64,000 bases of DNA from JAGNKE01 sp964583335 (GTDB taxonomy: Bacteria; Pseudomonadota; Alphaproteobacteria; Micavibrionales; Micavibrionaceae): positions 496,001-560,000 of the forward strand of contig CAZOVG010000001.1 of the NCBI GenBank assembly GCA_964583335.1, in the 5' to 3' direction. Of this stretch, positions 42,739 to 51,987 are shown piece by piece. The translations under genes and the position numbers were made by a program. Within the stretch, counting starts at the first letter, position 1, and each line of letters opens with the position of its first letter. The notes beneath the pieces were generated by a model that was not told the origin of the DNA, made no database searches, and was given only the letters and a program-made list of their open reading frames with translations.

Positions 42739-43962
42739 GTGGAGGACTGGCGCGCCCTTCTGGCGCCTGATATCCGGGCGTTTATCCTTTCCCACGCCGG
42801 GGCGGACGTTTCGGCGCTGGCGCTCAAAAAACCGCCCCATCCCGACTGGCCCTATAAGCTGATCCTCGACCAGATCAAGGCGCGGGGGAAGGCGGCGACC
42901 AAGGTTCCGGCGTGGCTTGATCTTCCCGAGATCGTTTTTCCTTCCGCCGACGTGATGGAGCAAGCGTCTTCGTGGCCGTGCGCGGTTTATAAAGCATCCT
43001 TGATCGGAGGCGGGCGCATCGCCGATTTGACCGCCGGGGCGGGGATCGACGCGGCGGCGCTGGCCCGGCGGGCCGTGACTCTGGTTTGCGCCGAAAAAGA
43101 CTCTCTCCATGCCGAGATCCTTGAGCATAATCTCGGAATTCTTAGGAAAGCCGGGCATTTTCGCGCGGATTTTCAGGTTCATGGCGGCGGTTCAGAGGAA
43201 TTTATTGGTGAAATGACGCCGTGCGATTGGGTTTATCTCGACCCGCAGCGGCGTGAGGGGGGCCGCAAGGGGCGGTTCCTGTTCGAGGATTGCTCGCCGG
43301 ATATTACAGCGATGCTGCCTGAATTGCGTAAGGCGGGGGCGAAGATCATGCTTAAGGCTTCCCCGGTTTTGGATATCGCGCTGGCGGTCGAAGCCTTAGG
43401 CGGGGTCGGCGCCGTGCATGTCGTCCAATCGGGCGGGGAATGCAAGGAGGTGCTGTATATCCTCGACGGCGCTGAGGGGGAGCCCGGGATCCATGCCGTC
43501 GATATTGATGATGAGGGGCGGGTTTTAGTCGAATTTCAGTTTAAGGTGGCCGAGGAGCAGGCCGGGCAGGCTGAGATCGGGCCGCCGGAAGCCTATATAT
43601 ACGAGCCGGGAGCGGCGTTTTTGAAGGCGGGCGCGTTTAATCTGCTGGCGACGCGGTACGGATTACGCAAGCTGCACCGGAATACGCATCTTTATACGTC
43701 GGATGAGTTGGTTCAGGGGTTTCCGGGGAAATGCTATAAGATCGGGGATGTGCGAAGTCCGGCGGACGGCGTTGCGGATATCGCCGGGGCGGAGCTGGTT
43801 TTGCGGAATTACCCTGGCCGAACGGACGATCTGCGGGCGAAGCTGCGTTTGCGGGAGGGCGATTCGTGCCGGATTTTCGCCTGTACAACCCAAGATGAAC
43901 GGAAAAAGCTGATCGTCTGCTCGAAAATCGCTTGTCAAAACGCCGGAAACGGGGGACATTGA
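42739..43962 (+). CDS. Class I SAM-dependent methyltransferase with THUMP-like C-terminus
   Basis: 407 residues from the GTG at 42739, which gives the family N-terminus VEDWRALLAPDIRAFI. A GTG 30 nt upstream would overlap pyrC. The SAM-binding motif reads RIADLTAGAGIDAAALA near 115, and the catalytic loop is CDWVYLDPQRR. The C-terminal third matches the THUMP-like domain of the PG_1098 type: YIYEPGAAFLKAGAFN, KLHRNTHLYTSDELVQGFPGK. Related enzymes act on RNA, but the target is unknown. Confidence 0.85.
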   Translation: MEDWRALLAPDIRAFILSHAGADVSALALKKPPHPDWPYKLILDQIKARGKAATKVPAWLDLPEIVFPSADVMEQASSWPCAVYKASLIGGGRIADLTAGAGIDAAALARRAVTLVCAEKDSLHAEILEHNLGILRKAGHFRADFQVHGGGSEEFIGEMTPCDWVYLDPQRREGGRKGRFLFEDCSPDITAMLPELRKAGAKIMLKASPVLDIALAVEALGGVGAVHVVQSGGECKEVLYILDGAEGEPGIHAVDIDDEGRVLVEFQFKVAEEQAGQAEIGPPEAYIYEPGAAFLKAGAFNLLATRYGLRKLHRNTHLYTSDELVQGFPGKCYKIGDVRSPADGVADIAGAELVLRNYPGRTDDLRAKLRLREGDSCRIFACTTQDERKKLIVCSKIACQNAGNGGH

Positions 43963-44169
43963 TAGTAGTACATTCCCAATTTTGGCTGTTTTCCGCCGTT
44001 TTCCGTTTTTCAGCTCCCGATATTTTCCTTATTTTCTTTAGAAATTTAGCCCCCGCTCAACGTGTTGTTAATCTTTAGTATTTACAATCGTCTGTAGATT
44101 GGGGGTTTTACGTGTGGTTCGCAAGGACGCGGGCCGCGCGGACTTTCGTTAGCTTCAAGTGGATCAGAC

Positions 44170-46350
44170 ATGCCTTCGATTTCCGAAGCATTGGCAAAAC
44201 GGACGGCGAGAAAGGGCGATGCGCAAGCGTCGAGCGCTTCCGCGAGTTCGACCGGGGGCGGATTGCTTTCGCTCGCCTACAGCGGGGTCTGGCGCAGCCG
44301 GCTGAGCTGGCGGATTGCCGCGACCATGTTTATGGCGATCCTGCTGATCCGCACGGTCGTTCTCAATTTTCAGGTGATGGTGGGTTACGAGCAATCGCGG
44401 CTGGATGCGCTGGCGCAGCAGGCGGTGATCGGGATCGCCTCCATCATGCATGTCTCGGACGATTCAGGGAAGGCCAATCCGTTTGAGCAGGAACATGTTG
44501 ATCGGCTGCTGGCTACATCACCGGTTCTGGGGTTAGACGTCTATACGCACCAGTACCAGCTTATCGCGTCTTATGGCAGCAAACCGAGTTTGCAGCCGCT
44601 TTTTGGGCAACTTGGACAGACTTACCGCAGCCCGGACGGTGTTATCTATGAGACGATTTTCAAGGGCGCTGACATCCAGAGTCCTTATATTGTTGTCACT
44701 AAGCTGGACTCCTCTATCGTGAAGGATCAGGTTTACGGGTTCCTGATCGAGAATATTCTGGTCATGGTGTTTATGTCGTTCGCCATCACGCTGATCTTTA
44801 TGGTTATGATCGGAAAATGGTTGATCGAGCCGCTGCTTTTCATGCGGGCCAATCTGGTTGCTGCGTTCAAGAATCCGGAGTCGCCGGATATACGCAAGTC
44901 GCCTTACGGGGTTCATGACGAGGTCGGTGCCACGATTGAGCTGATGCAGAAGCTGATCGAACAGAACGCCGAGAATATCGTGCATATCAAGAGCACGGCG
45001 GAAGACAAGATCCACAAGCTGGCGTATTACGACAGCCTGACGGGCCTGCCCAACCGGGCGCTGTTCATCCAGAAGCTTTCGGAAAACGCGCGCGTATCGT
45101 ATGACGATACGGTGGAGCGGTTCGCGGTGGTTGCGGTCGATCTGGACCATTTCAAGGATATCAACGATTCGATGGGCCATAATGTCGGCGATGCGATTTT
45201 GCGCTCCGTCGGCAAGAAGTTGCGTTCGGCGTTGCCGGAGTCGGCGATGGTTTCGCGGACTGGAGAGGACGAGTTCGCGTTGATGCTGCCCTTGCGCAGT
45301 GGCGCTTCAACCGCCCGCGAAGTGGCGGAGCGGGTTATCAATGTGATTCGCAACGATCCGTTTAAGGTTTTCAACGAGGAGTTTCAGGTGCGGGCCTCTG
45401 TGGGCGTCGCGACGTACCCGGACGACGGGATCGAGCCGGACCTTGTTCTTAAGAACGCCGATATCGCCCTGAACCGCGCCAAGGAAGAGGGGCGCGACCG
45501 GGTGAAGGAGTATTCCGAAGATTTCGACCGCGCGGTGCAGGAGCGGTTCCAGCTTTTGCGCGATCTGCGCGACGCGCTGGAGAAGGGAGAGCTTGAGCTT
45601 TATTTCCAGCCGCAGCTGGACCTCAAGACCGGAAAGATTATCGCCGCCGAGGCGCTGCTGCGCTGGTGGAAGCCGGACAACAGCAAAGAGGGCGGCACGT
45701 TTATTTCGCCTGCGCAATTTATCCCTGTGGCCGAACAGTCGGGCCTGATCGTTCCCATCGGGGAGTGGGTGATGCGGCAGACGGTGAAGGTCGGGAAGCG
45801 TTTGCAGGACGAGCATGATATCTCGCTGCGCCTTGCGATCAACGTTTCGGGCAACCAGTTCGCACAATCCGATATCGTCGGGTTTGTGAGCGGGCTTCTG
45901 GCTGAAACACGATACGATCCGAAATTTATAGAGCTTGAGGTGACGGAAAGCGTGTTCATGCACGACATCAAGCACACGGTTCAAGTTTTGCAGAATCTTC
46001 ACTCTCTGGGCGTCGAACTGGCGATTGACGATTTCGGTACGGGGTATTCATCGCTTTCGTACCTCAGCCAGTTTCCGATCGACCGGCTTAAGATCGACCA
46101 GTCGTTTATCCGCAACGCTCTGAACGACGTGGAGAACGCCTCTATCGCGCGGACGATCATCAATCTCGGGCACTCGCTGAACCTCAAGGTCATCGCGGAA
46201 GGCGTCGAGACCAAGGCGCACGAGGAGTTTTTGATCAAGCAGGGCTGCGACGAGGTGCAGGGTTACCGCTATTGCCGCCCGGTGCCGGTGGACAAGCTGA
46301 TCGCGTTCGTTACCTCCTATAACGGCGATATCGGCAGCTTCGGCGAATAG
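44170..46350 (+). CDS. Membrane GGDEF-EAL protein with degenerate GGDEF
   Basis: 726 residues. Helices at about 48-70 and 195-220 enclose a periplasmic sensor region. After a HAMP-like connector come a GGDEF domain (about 280-450) and an EAL domain (about 465-710). The GGDEF loop reads GEDEF at 365-369, one Gly replaced by Glu, so diguanylate cyclase activity is doubtful. The EAL domain looks active: EALLRW at 494, NVSGNQF, ELEVTES and DDFGTGYSSLSYL, plus IAEGVET. It is probably a cyclic di-GMP phosphodiesterase in the inner membrane. It stands alone before aroA. Confidence 0.93.
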   Translation: MPSISEALAKRTARKGDAQASSASASSTGGGLLSLAYSGVWRSRLSWRIAATMFMAILLIRTVVLNFQVMVGYEQSRLDALAQQAVIGIASIMHVSDDSGKANPFEQEHVDRLLATSPVLGLDVYTHQYQLIASYGSKPSLQPLFGQLGQTYRSPDGVIYETIFKGADIQSPYIVVTKLDSSIVKDQVYGFLIENILVMVFMSFAITLIFMVMIGKWLIEPLLFMRANLVAAFKNPESPDIRKSPYGVHDEVGATIELMQKLIEQNAENIVHIKSTAEDKIHKLAYYDSLTGLPNRALFIQKLSENARVSYDDTVERFAVVAVDLDHFKDINDSMGHNVGDAILRSVGKKLRSALPESAMVSRTGEDEFALMLPLRSGASTAREVAERVINVIRNDPFKVFNEEFQVRASVGVATYPDDGIEPDLVLKNADIALNRAKEEGRDRVKEYSEDFDRAVQERFQLLRDLRDALEKGELELYFQPQLDLKTGKIIAAEALLRWWKPDNSKEGGTFISPAQFIPVAEQSGLIVPIGEWVMRQTVKVGKRLQDEHDISLRLAINVSGNQFAQSDIVGFVSGLLAETRYDPKFIELEVTESVFMHDIKHTVQVLQNLHSLGVELAIDDFGTGYSSLSYLSQFPIDRLKIDQSFIRNALNDVENASIARTIINLGHSLNLKVIAEGVETKAHEEFLIKQGCDEVQGYRYCRPVPVDKLIAFVTSYNGDIGSFGE

Positions 46351-46482
46351 AGCTTCCTTGCCCGCGCCCATCCCAAAATCAAAGTAAGTTTGCTCCAAGG
46401 CTTGCCCCGAAGTTTCGGACGCGCTATTTTTCCCTGAAATTTCAATCTCATTCGCGTTGTTTGGCGCAGCGGGGCCTTTTTC

Positions 46483-47838
46483 ATGTCGCATTCTCAGTTC
46501 ACACGCAGTTGCAAATCCCGCGCATGTGGGGCCCTCAGCGGTTCGGCGCGGGTTCCGGGCGATAAATCCGTTTCGCACCGGGCGCTGATGTTCGGGGCTC
46601 TGGCGCAGGGCGAGACGCTGATCAGTGGTTTGCTGGAGGGCGAAGATGTTTTGAATACCGCCGAGGCGCTGCGGCATATGGGTGCGCGGATCGGTAATGG
46701 ATCGGACGGGCTCTGGCGTGTGCGGGGCGTGGGCGTCGGCAAGCTGGCCGAGCCCTCTTGCGTTCTGGATATGGGGAATAGCGGTACGTCCACGCGGCTT
46801 TTGATGGGGTTGATCGCGGGGCACGATTTTGCCGCGACGTTTACGGGCGACGCGTCGCTTAACAAACGGCCCATGCGGCGGGTGATGACCCCGCTGGAGC
46901 AGATGGGCGCGAAATTCCTTGCGCGGACGGGCGACCGGTTGCCGCTGACGGTGCGGGGTCCTGAAAATCCGGTTCCTGTAACCTATACGCTGCCCGTGGC
47001 TTCGGCGCAGGTCAAATCGGCGATCCTTTTGGCGGGCCTCAATACGCCGGGGCGGACGACCGTGATCGAAAAGGAGCCGACGCGGGACCATACGGAGAAT
47101 ATGCTGCGGCATTTCGGGGTTGAGGTTTCTATCGAACCGGCTCCGGACGGGGGTGAGGCGATTTCCATCGACGGGCCGGTGACGCTTAAGCCCTGCGCGG
47201 TTGATGTTCCGGGCGATCCTAGCTCAGCGGCGTTTCTCATCGTGGCGGCGGTCATTGCGGAAGGTTCGGAGGTCACGCTTTCCAATGTTCTGCTCAACCC
47301 CCGCCGGACGGGGCTTTACCAGACCTTGCAGGAGATGGGGGCGGATGTGCGATTCGAGCATGTTCGTATCGAATCGGGCGAGAAAGTCGGAACGATTGTT
47401 GCGCGGGGCACACGGAGGCTTAAGGGTGTGGACGTTCCGGCGGAGCGGGCGCCCTCGATGATCGACGAGTTTCCGGTTCTGGCGATGGCGGCGGCGTGTG
47501 CGGAGGGCGTGACGCGGATGACCGGGCTTGCGGAGCTGCGCGTGAAGGAGAGCGACCGTCTGCTGATGATCGCCAAGGGGCTTGAAGCTTGCGGGGTCAA
47601 GCTGGAGATGGGTGAGGATAGCCTGACCATCCACGGGACGGGGCAGCCGCCCAAGGGCGGGGCAACGATCGAGACGGCGCTGGATCACCGCATCGCCATG
47701 AGTTTTCTCGTTCTGGGGTGCGTGAGTGCGGAGCCGATCGAGATCGACGACGCTTCGCCCATACGCACCAGTTTCCCGGGGTTTATCGACCTTATGAACG
47801 ATCTGGGCGCCCAGATCGATACGGACGCCAGTTATTGA
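46483..47838 (+). CDS. aroA: 3-phosphoshikimate 1-carboxyvinyltransferase (EPSP synthase)
   Basis: 451 residues with the two EPSP-synthase half domains. Typical motifs are PGDKSVSHRALMF, GNSGTSTRLLMG, DASLNKRPM, PVASAQVKSAILLAGL and the late RVKESDRL and LDHRIAMS. Overall it resembles the alphaproteobacterial form that includes strain CP4. At the position where CP4 has Ala in its NAATG loop this enzyme has Gly (NSGTS), the usual residue. It makes EPSP from shikimate 3-phosphate and PEP. Its 3' end overlaps the convergent lipoprotein gene by 47 nt. cmk and rpsA follow. Confidence 0.95.
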   Translation: MSHSQFTRSCKSRACGALSGSARVPGDKSVSHRALMFGALAQGETLISGLLEGEDVLNTAEALRHMGARIGNGSDGLWRVRGVGVGKLAEPSCVLDMGNSGTSTRLLMGLIAGHDFAATFTGDASLNKRPMRRVMTPLEQMGAKFLARTGDRLPLTVRGPENPVPVTYTLPVASAQVKSAILLAGLNTPGRTTVIEKEPTRDHTENMLRHFGVEVSIEPAPDGGEAISIDGPVTLKPCAVDVPGDPSSAAFLIVAAVIAEGSEVTLSNVLLNPRRTGLYQTLQEMGADVRFEHVRIESGEKVGTIVARGTRRLKGVDVPAERAPSMIDEFPVLAMAAACAEGVTRMTGLAELRVKESDRLLMIAKGLEACGVKLEMGEDSLTIHGTGQPPKGGATIETALDHRIAMSFLVLGCVSAEPIEIDDASPIRTSFPGFIDLMNDLGAQIDTDASY

Positions 47839-48412
47839 TCCACGTATCGAGGGGTACGATATCGGCGGGTGTGCCGCTGTCGCGGTAGTAGCTGTCGATG
47901 GCGAAGCGTTCCTCGGTTGCTTTCTCCATCACCGCGCCGCTATTGTGAGGCCACAGGCCGTCCACGAAATAGCCCCGGTGGATGGGGTCGGCGGGTTCGT
48001 TGAACTTCAGAACGCCTTCTTTTTCAATGAAATGCAGGTAGCGGGAGGTGTTGATGGTCTCGTCGAGGCAGTCCATCTGGTCCTGATCGCGCTCGAAGGT
48101 GGTCGCCTCTCCGAGGTCGGCGTTCATTCCGGTTTTTTGCTGCACCATTTTTTCGATCAGGCCGATGGATTGCGCGATTTTGCTGCGCTCGTCCGCCGCG
48201 TCTTTCGCCGGGGTTCGGAAGGGGGAGAGCGCCACCTGCCATTCCTGTTCGTTTAGGCTTACCGGGGTTCTGTTGGTGCAGTTGAAGCCGTGGCAGACGT
48301 AAAAATCCTGAGGCGTGCCCCATGTATCCTCATAGGGGCGAAGGCTTATGCCTTGCCCTTTCGTGCAGGCCGTGAGAAGCAGCAAGAGAATCAGATGGTG
48401 CCGTTTGCGCAT
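47792..48412 (-). CDS. Unknown lipoprotein, overlapping the aroA 3' end
   Basis: 206 residues from the ATG at 48412, which gives the lipoprotein signal MRKRHHLILLLLLTAC with a lipobox Cys; an upstream start adds 18 residues and spoils the signal. The mature part has a CHGFNC pair, SLNEQEW, and a late GYFVDGLWPHNSG segment. No family recognised; it may be an outer-membrane lipoprotein. The last 47 nt overlap the end of aroA on the other strand. It sits between aroA and cmk, antisense to both, which normally are adjacent. Confidence 0.7.
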   Translation of the reverse strand: MRKRHHLILLLLLTACTKGQGISLRPYEDTWGTPQDFYVCHGFNCTNRTPVSLNEQEWQVALSPFRTPAKDAADERSKIAQSIGLIEKMVQQKTGMNADLGEATTFERDQDQMDCLDETINTSRYLHFIEKEGVLKFNEPADPIHRGYFVDGLWPHNSGAVMEKATEERFAIDSYYRDSGTPADIVPLDTWINNWRPYRSGRPDRS

Positions 48413-48481
48413 GGATTCAGGTTTAGACGGGCACGTGCGGGTTGGCAATTGTAAAAAGAGGATCACCTGTTAATCTGGGGC

Positions 48482-49174
48482 ATGGACAAGGGACAGGGCA
48501 TGGGACAGGTTTTCGTCATCGCCATCGACGGGCCTGCGGCGAGCGGCAAGGGGACGCTGGCGCGGCGTCTGGCCGAGCGTCTGGGCTATGCGCATATGGA
48601 TACGGGGGCGCTCTACCGGGCGGTGGCGCACGAGATTCTGCAGGCGGGTGGCGATTGCGGGCAGGAGGACGACGCCCTGCGCGGGTGCGCGGCTCTGGAG
48701 CGCAAGATTCAGGACGGGCTGCTGGGCGTGACTCTCTCCGACCCTCTATTGCGGGGGGACGAGGTGGCGCAGGGGGCCTCAAAAGTCGCGGTCATTCCGG
48801 CGGTCCGCGCGGCCTTAATCGATGTTCAGCGGGGGTTTGCGCGTTATCCGGGGCCGGGCTATGCAGGGTGCGTTCTGGACGGGCGGGATATCGGCACGGT
48901 GATCTGCCCTGATGCGCCCGTGAAGCTGTTCGTGACGGCGGATGTCGAGATTCGCGCCCAAAGGCGCATGAAAGAGTTGCAATCCAAGGGGATAGGCGCT
49001 ACATATGGGGCCGTTTTAGCGGATATGCGTACCCGCGATGAACGTGATTCCGGGCGCAGGGTGGCCCCCCTCAGACCCGCCGAAGGTTCAGTGGTGCTTG
49101 ACACCACGGGTCTTTCGGAGGCGGAGGTACTGGCCGAGGCCCTGCGAGCGGTCGAGCGAGCGCTCGACGCTTAA
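48482..49174 (+). CDS. cmk: Cytidylate kinase
   Basis: 230 residues from ATG 48482; ATG 48500 with AAGGGA upstream is equally possible and gives 224 residues. The P-loop GPAASGKGT comes at about 18-26, followed by YAHMDTGALYRA. The nucleoside-binding GRDIGTVICPDA and the lid segment RTRDERDSGR are present. Cmk phosphorylates CMP and dCMP. aroA-cmk-rpsA is the common order in Gram-negative bacteria; here a lipoprotein gene on the minus strand lies between aroA and cmk. Confidence 0.95.
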   Translation: MDKGQGMGQVFVIAIDGPAASGKGTLARRLAERLGYAHMDTGALYRAVAHEILQAGGDCGQEDDALRGCAALERKIQDGLLGVTLSDPLLRGDEVAQGASKVAVIPAVRAALIDVQRGFARYPGPGYAGCVLDGRDIGTVICPDAPVKLFVTADVEIRAQRRMKELQSKGIGATYGAVLADMRTRDERDSGRRVAPLRPAEGSVVLDTTGLSEAEVLAEALRAVERALDA

Positions 49175-49291
49175 GTCTTTATCCGGCAATCGTTTTCATC
49201 GCCGCTACAGCGATAGTATCGCGCTTTAACATCCCGTCCGCGAGCCCATGCGCCGGAGGATGGGGTATTTGACTTTGAAAGGACTAAAACT

Positions 49292-51091
49292 ATGGCCCAT
49301 ATAGCCGCAAATCTTAAAGACAACTTGGAGTCTGTTGACTTCGCAGCGCTTCTTCAGGAATCGCTGAAAGGACAGAATAAATTCGAAGGGTGCGTGGTCA
49401 ACGGAACCATCGTCGCCGTCGAGGACGGCGTGGCCGTTATCGATGTCGGCCTGAAATCCGAAGGCCGCGTCAGCCTGCGGGAATTTTCCCGCCCCGGTGA
49501 AGATCCGGAAATCAAGGTCGGCGACACGGTTGAAGTGTTCGTCGAGCGTATCGAAGGCCGCGAGGGGCAGACAAGCCTGTCGCGCGAGAAGGCCCGCCGC
49601 GAGGAAGTCTGGATCGAGCTGGAGAAATCCTGCGAGAAGGCCGAGCGCGTCACCGGCGTTATCACCGGTCGTGTCAAAGGCGGATTTATCGTCGATCTGG
49701 GCGGCGCGGTTGCGTTCCTGCCCGGAAGCCAGGTGGATATCCGCCCGGTGCGCGACGTTACGCCCCTGATGAACACCCCGCAGCCGTTCCACATCCTGAA
49801 AATGGATCGCGGACGCGGCAATATCGTTGTTTCCCGCCGCGCGGTTCTTGAAGAGTCCCGCGAATCGGCCCGCAGCGATCTGCTGGAAAGCCTGCGCGAG
49901 GGTCAAATCCTCGAAGGCGTGGTCAAGAACATCACCGATTACGGTGCGTTCGTGGATCTGGGCGGCGTCGACGGGCTTCTGCACGTCACCGATATTTCCT
50001 GGAAGCGCGTGAACCACCCGTCGGAGGTTCTGCAACTGGGTCAGACGGTCAAGGTGCAGGTCATCCGTTTCAACGAAGAAACGCAGCGGATCTCGCTGGG
50101 CATGAAGCAGCTGGAAGCCGATCCTTGGCAGAATGTGCGCGAGCGTTATGCGGTCGGCGCACGGTTCAAGGGCCGGATCAGCAACATCACCGATTACGGC
50201 GCGTTCGTCGAGCTGGAAGAGGGGATCGAAGGTCTGGTTCACGTTTCCGAAATGTCGTGGACCAAGAAAAACATCCACCCGGGCAAGATCGTTTCCACCT
50301 CTCAGGAAGTGGAAGTGGCTGTTCTGGATGTTGATCCTGAGAAGCGCCGGATTTCGCTCGGTCTTAAACAGTGCCAAGAAAATCCGTGGACCAAGTACGC
50401 TCTGGAAGCGAAGGTGGGCGACCTCATCGAAGGTGAAATCCGCAATACGACCGAGTTCGGTCTGTTTGTCGGCCTCACCAGCGAGATCGACGGTATGGTT
50501 CACCTTTCCGATATTTCCTGGGAAGACGCCACGCCGGAAGCGCTCAAAGCCTATAAGAAGGGTGATATGGTCAAGGCGAAAATCCTTGAACTGGACCCTG
50601 ACCGTGAGCGCGTTGCGCTTGGTATCAAGCAGTTGACCGAAGATCCTTACGAGGGGACCGTTACCGGCCTCGCGAAAGGTTCGATCGTCACCTGTACGGT
50701 TTCCGAGACCAACGACCGGGGCATCGAGGTTACGCTGGGCAACGGCATGTCGGGCACGATCAAGAAGTCCGATCTGTCGCGCGAGCGTTCCGAGCAGCGT
50801 CCCGACCGTTTCGCCGTGGGCGAGAAGGTTGACGCCAAGGTCATCAGCATCGAAGGCAAGACCCGCAAGGTCACCCTTTCCATCAAGGCCCGCGAGATCG
50901 ACGAAGACAAGCAGGCAATGAAGGAGTTCGGCTCCAGCGACAGCGGTGCTTCGCTGGGCGACATTCTCGGCGCGGCCCTTCAGGAGAAGGACAGCAAGGC
51001 GTCCAAGAAGGCCGACAAGGAAGACGAGGACAAGCCCAAGAAAACCCGCACCTCGGCGAAGAAATTCTCCGCCGAAGCCAGCGAAGAGTAA
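49292..51091 (+). CDS. rpsA: 30S ribosomal protein S1
   Basis: 599 residues with six S1 RNA-binding domains at about 35-100, 118-185, 205-273, 290-360, 377-447 and 464-533. Repeats of ITDYGAFVDLGGVDGLLHVTDISWKR type are visible in the middle domains, and the first two domains are the diverged ribosome-binding ones. The C-terminus is Lys/Ser-rich. It helps unfold mRNA on the 30S subunit. GAAAGGA precedes the ATG. A strong terminator follows 31 nt after the stop, so the gene ends its transcript. Confidence 0.97.
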   Translation: MAHIAANLKDNLESVDFAALLQESLKGQNKFEGCVVNGTIVAVEDGVAVIDVGLKSEGRVSLREFSRPGEDPEIKVGDTVEVFVERIEGREGQTSLSREKARREEVWIELEKSCEKAERVTGVITGRVKGGFIVDLGGAVAFLPGSQVDIRPVRDVTPLMNTPQPFHILKMDRGRGNIVVSRRAVLEESRESARSDLLESLREGQILEGVVKNITDYGAFVDLGGVDGLLHVTDISWKRVNHPSEVLQLGQTVKVQVIRFNEETQRISLGMKQLEADPWQNVRERYAVGARFKGRISNITDYGAFVELEEGIEGLVHVSEMSWTKKNIHPGKIVSTSQEVEVAVLDVDPEKRRISLGLKQCQENPWTKYALEAKVGDLIEGEIRNTTEFGLFVGLTSEIDGMVHLSDISWEDATPEALKAYKKGDMVKAKILELDPDRERVALGIKQLTEDPYEGTVTGLAKGSIVTCTVSETNDRGIEVTLGNGMSGTIKKSDLSRERSEQRPDRFAVGEKVDAKVISIEGKTRKVTLSIKAREIDEDKQAMKEFGSSDSGASLGDILGAALQEKDSKASKKADKEDEDKPKKTRTSAKKFSAEASEE

Positions 51092-51122
51092 GACTTCGGT
51101 CTTTTCTAGGTAATTATGGAGC

Positions 51123-51154
51123 AAGCCGCCTTTGGGCGGCTTGTTTCGTTTTTT
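51123..51154 (+). terminator. Rho-independent terminator of rpsA
   Basis: AAGCCGCC (51123-51130) and GGCGGCTT (51135-51142) form an 8-bp perfect stem around TTTG, followed by GTTTCGTTTTTT. It sits directly downstream of rpsA. Confidence 0.9.
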
Positions 51155-51305
51155 ACCCCTGTTTGGTTACATGGTGGGTTGAAGAAGAAAAATTCTCAAT
51201 TCTATCAATGGGTTTTGGTTGACACCCCCCTGTTCTTTGGGGCAATCTAGGGCAGGTTAATGACAGAACGGATGCAGCCGGGGGCTGCGCACAGAGGTTT
51301 TTGTT

Positions 51306-51587
51306 ATGACGAAATCTGAACTTATACAGCGTCTGGCGGAGATGAATCCCCATCTCTATCTGCGTGATGTCGAGAAGATCGTGGATACGGTCTTTAACGA
51401 GATCGCCGACGCTCTGGCGCGTGGGGACCGGGTGGAATTGCGCGGTTTCGGCGCCTTTTCCGTCAAGGAGCGTGCGTCGCGCACGGGCCGCAACCCGAGA
51501 ACCGGCGAAACCGTTGAGGTCGACGCCAAGCGTCTGCCGTTCTTCAAGACGGGCAAGGCTCTGCGTGAAAAGCTGAACGATAGCTAA
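51306..51587 (+). CDS. ihfB: Integration host factor beta subunit
   Basis: 93 residues, HU/IHF fold. The start MTKSELIQRLAEMNPHLYLRDVEKIVDTVFNEI and the beta-arm RTGRNPRTGETVEV with RLPFFKTGKALRE at the end identify the IHF-beta subgroup; the Pro in the arm intercalates into bent DNA. It pairs with IHF-alpha, encoded elsewhere. It is placed after rpsA, as in E. coli. LapA-like follows 16 nt later. Confidence 0.93.
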   Translation: MTKSELIQRLAEMNPHLYLRDVEKIVDTVFNEIADALARGDRVELRGFGAFSVKERASRTGRNPRTGETVEVDAKRLPFFKTGKALREKLNDS

Positions 51588-51603
51588 AATTATCGAGGTG
51601 GCC

Positions 51604-51966
51604 ATGGCCATTATCCGCTGGATCTTCGGGTTCATCATCACCGCCGCCGCCGCCGTTTTCGCGGTGGTCAATCGGCACGATATTCAAGTCTTCTGGAATC
51701 CGCTGGGCGAGGGGTCGGTGACTGTTCCCGCTTATCTTGCGGTTCTTGGTTTTATGGCGCTCGGGTTCTTTCTCGGCGCTGCGGCCGTCTGGATGAATAT
51801 GGGGCGGCTGCGGTCTGAGCGCCGCAAGCAGAAGAAAGAAATCAAGACTCTGAACCGTCAGGTCGAGGCCGCCCGCGAAGCGGTGTCGCGAGCGCCCGAG
51901 AATCATGTTTCCGCCGGGGATACATATGTCGCCCTGCCTGCGCGGATCGGGCAAGCCTCTTTATAA
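51604..51966 (+). CDS. LapA/DUF1049 membrane protein
   Basis: 120 residues from the ATG at 51604. GAGGTGGCC before it forms the ribosome-binding site, so the GTG six bases upstream is not the start. Two membrane helices lie at about 5-24 and 42-64, followed by a cytoplasmic coiled-coil-like helix rich in Arg, Lys and Glu (RLRSERRKQKKEIKTLNRQ). This is the LapA (YciS) pattern; in E. coli LapA works with LapB in controlling LPS synthesis through LpxC. No lapB-like gene is adjacent here; pyrF follows 21 nt later. Confidence 0.85.
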   Translation: MAIIRWIFGFIITAAAAVFAVVNRHDIQVFWNPLGEGSVTVPAYLAVLGFMALGFFLGAAAVWMNMGRLRSERRKQKKEIKTLNRQVEAAREAVSRAPENHVSAGDTYVALPARIGQASL

Positions 51967-51987
51967 TTCATATTGCGGAGTTTTCTT

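Noticed and set aside
49226..51124. A 632-codon open frame opposite rpsA
   Set aside because: Antisense shadow of the repetitive S1 domains.
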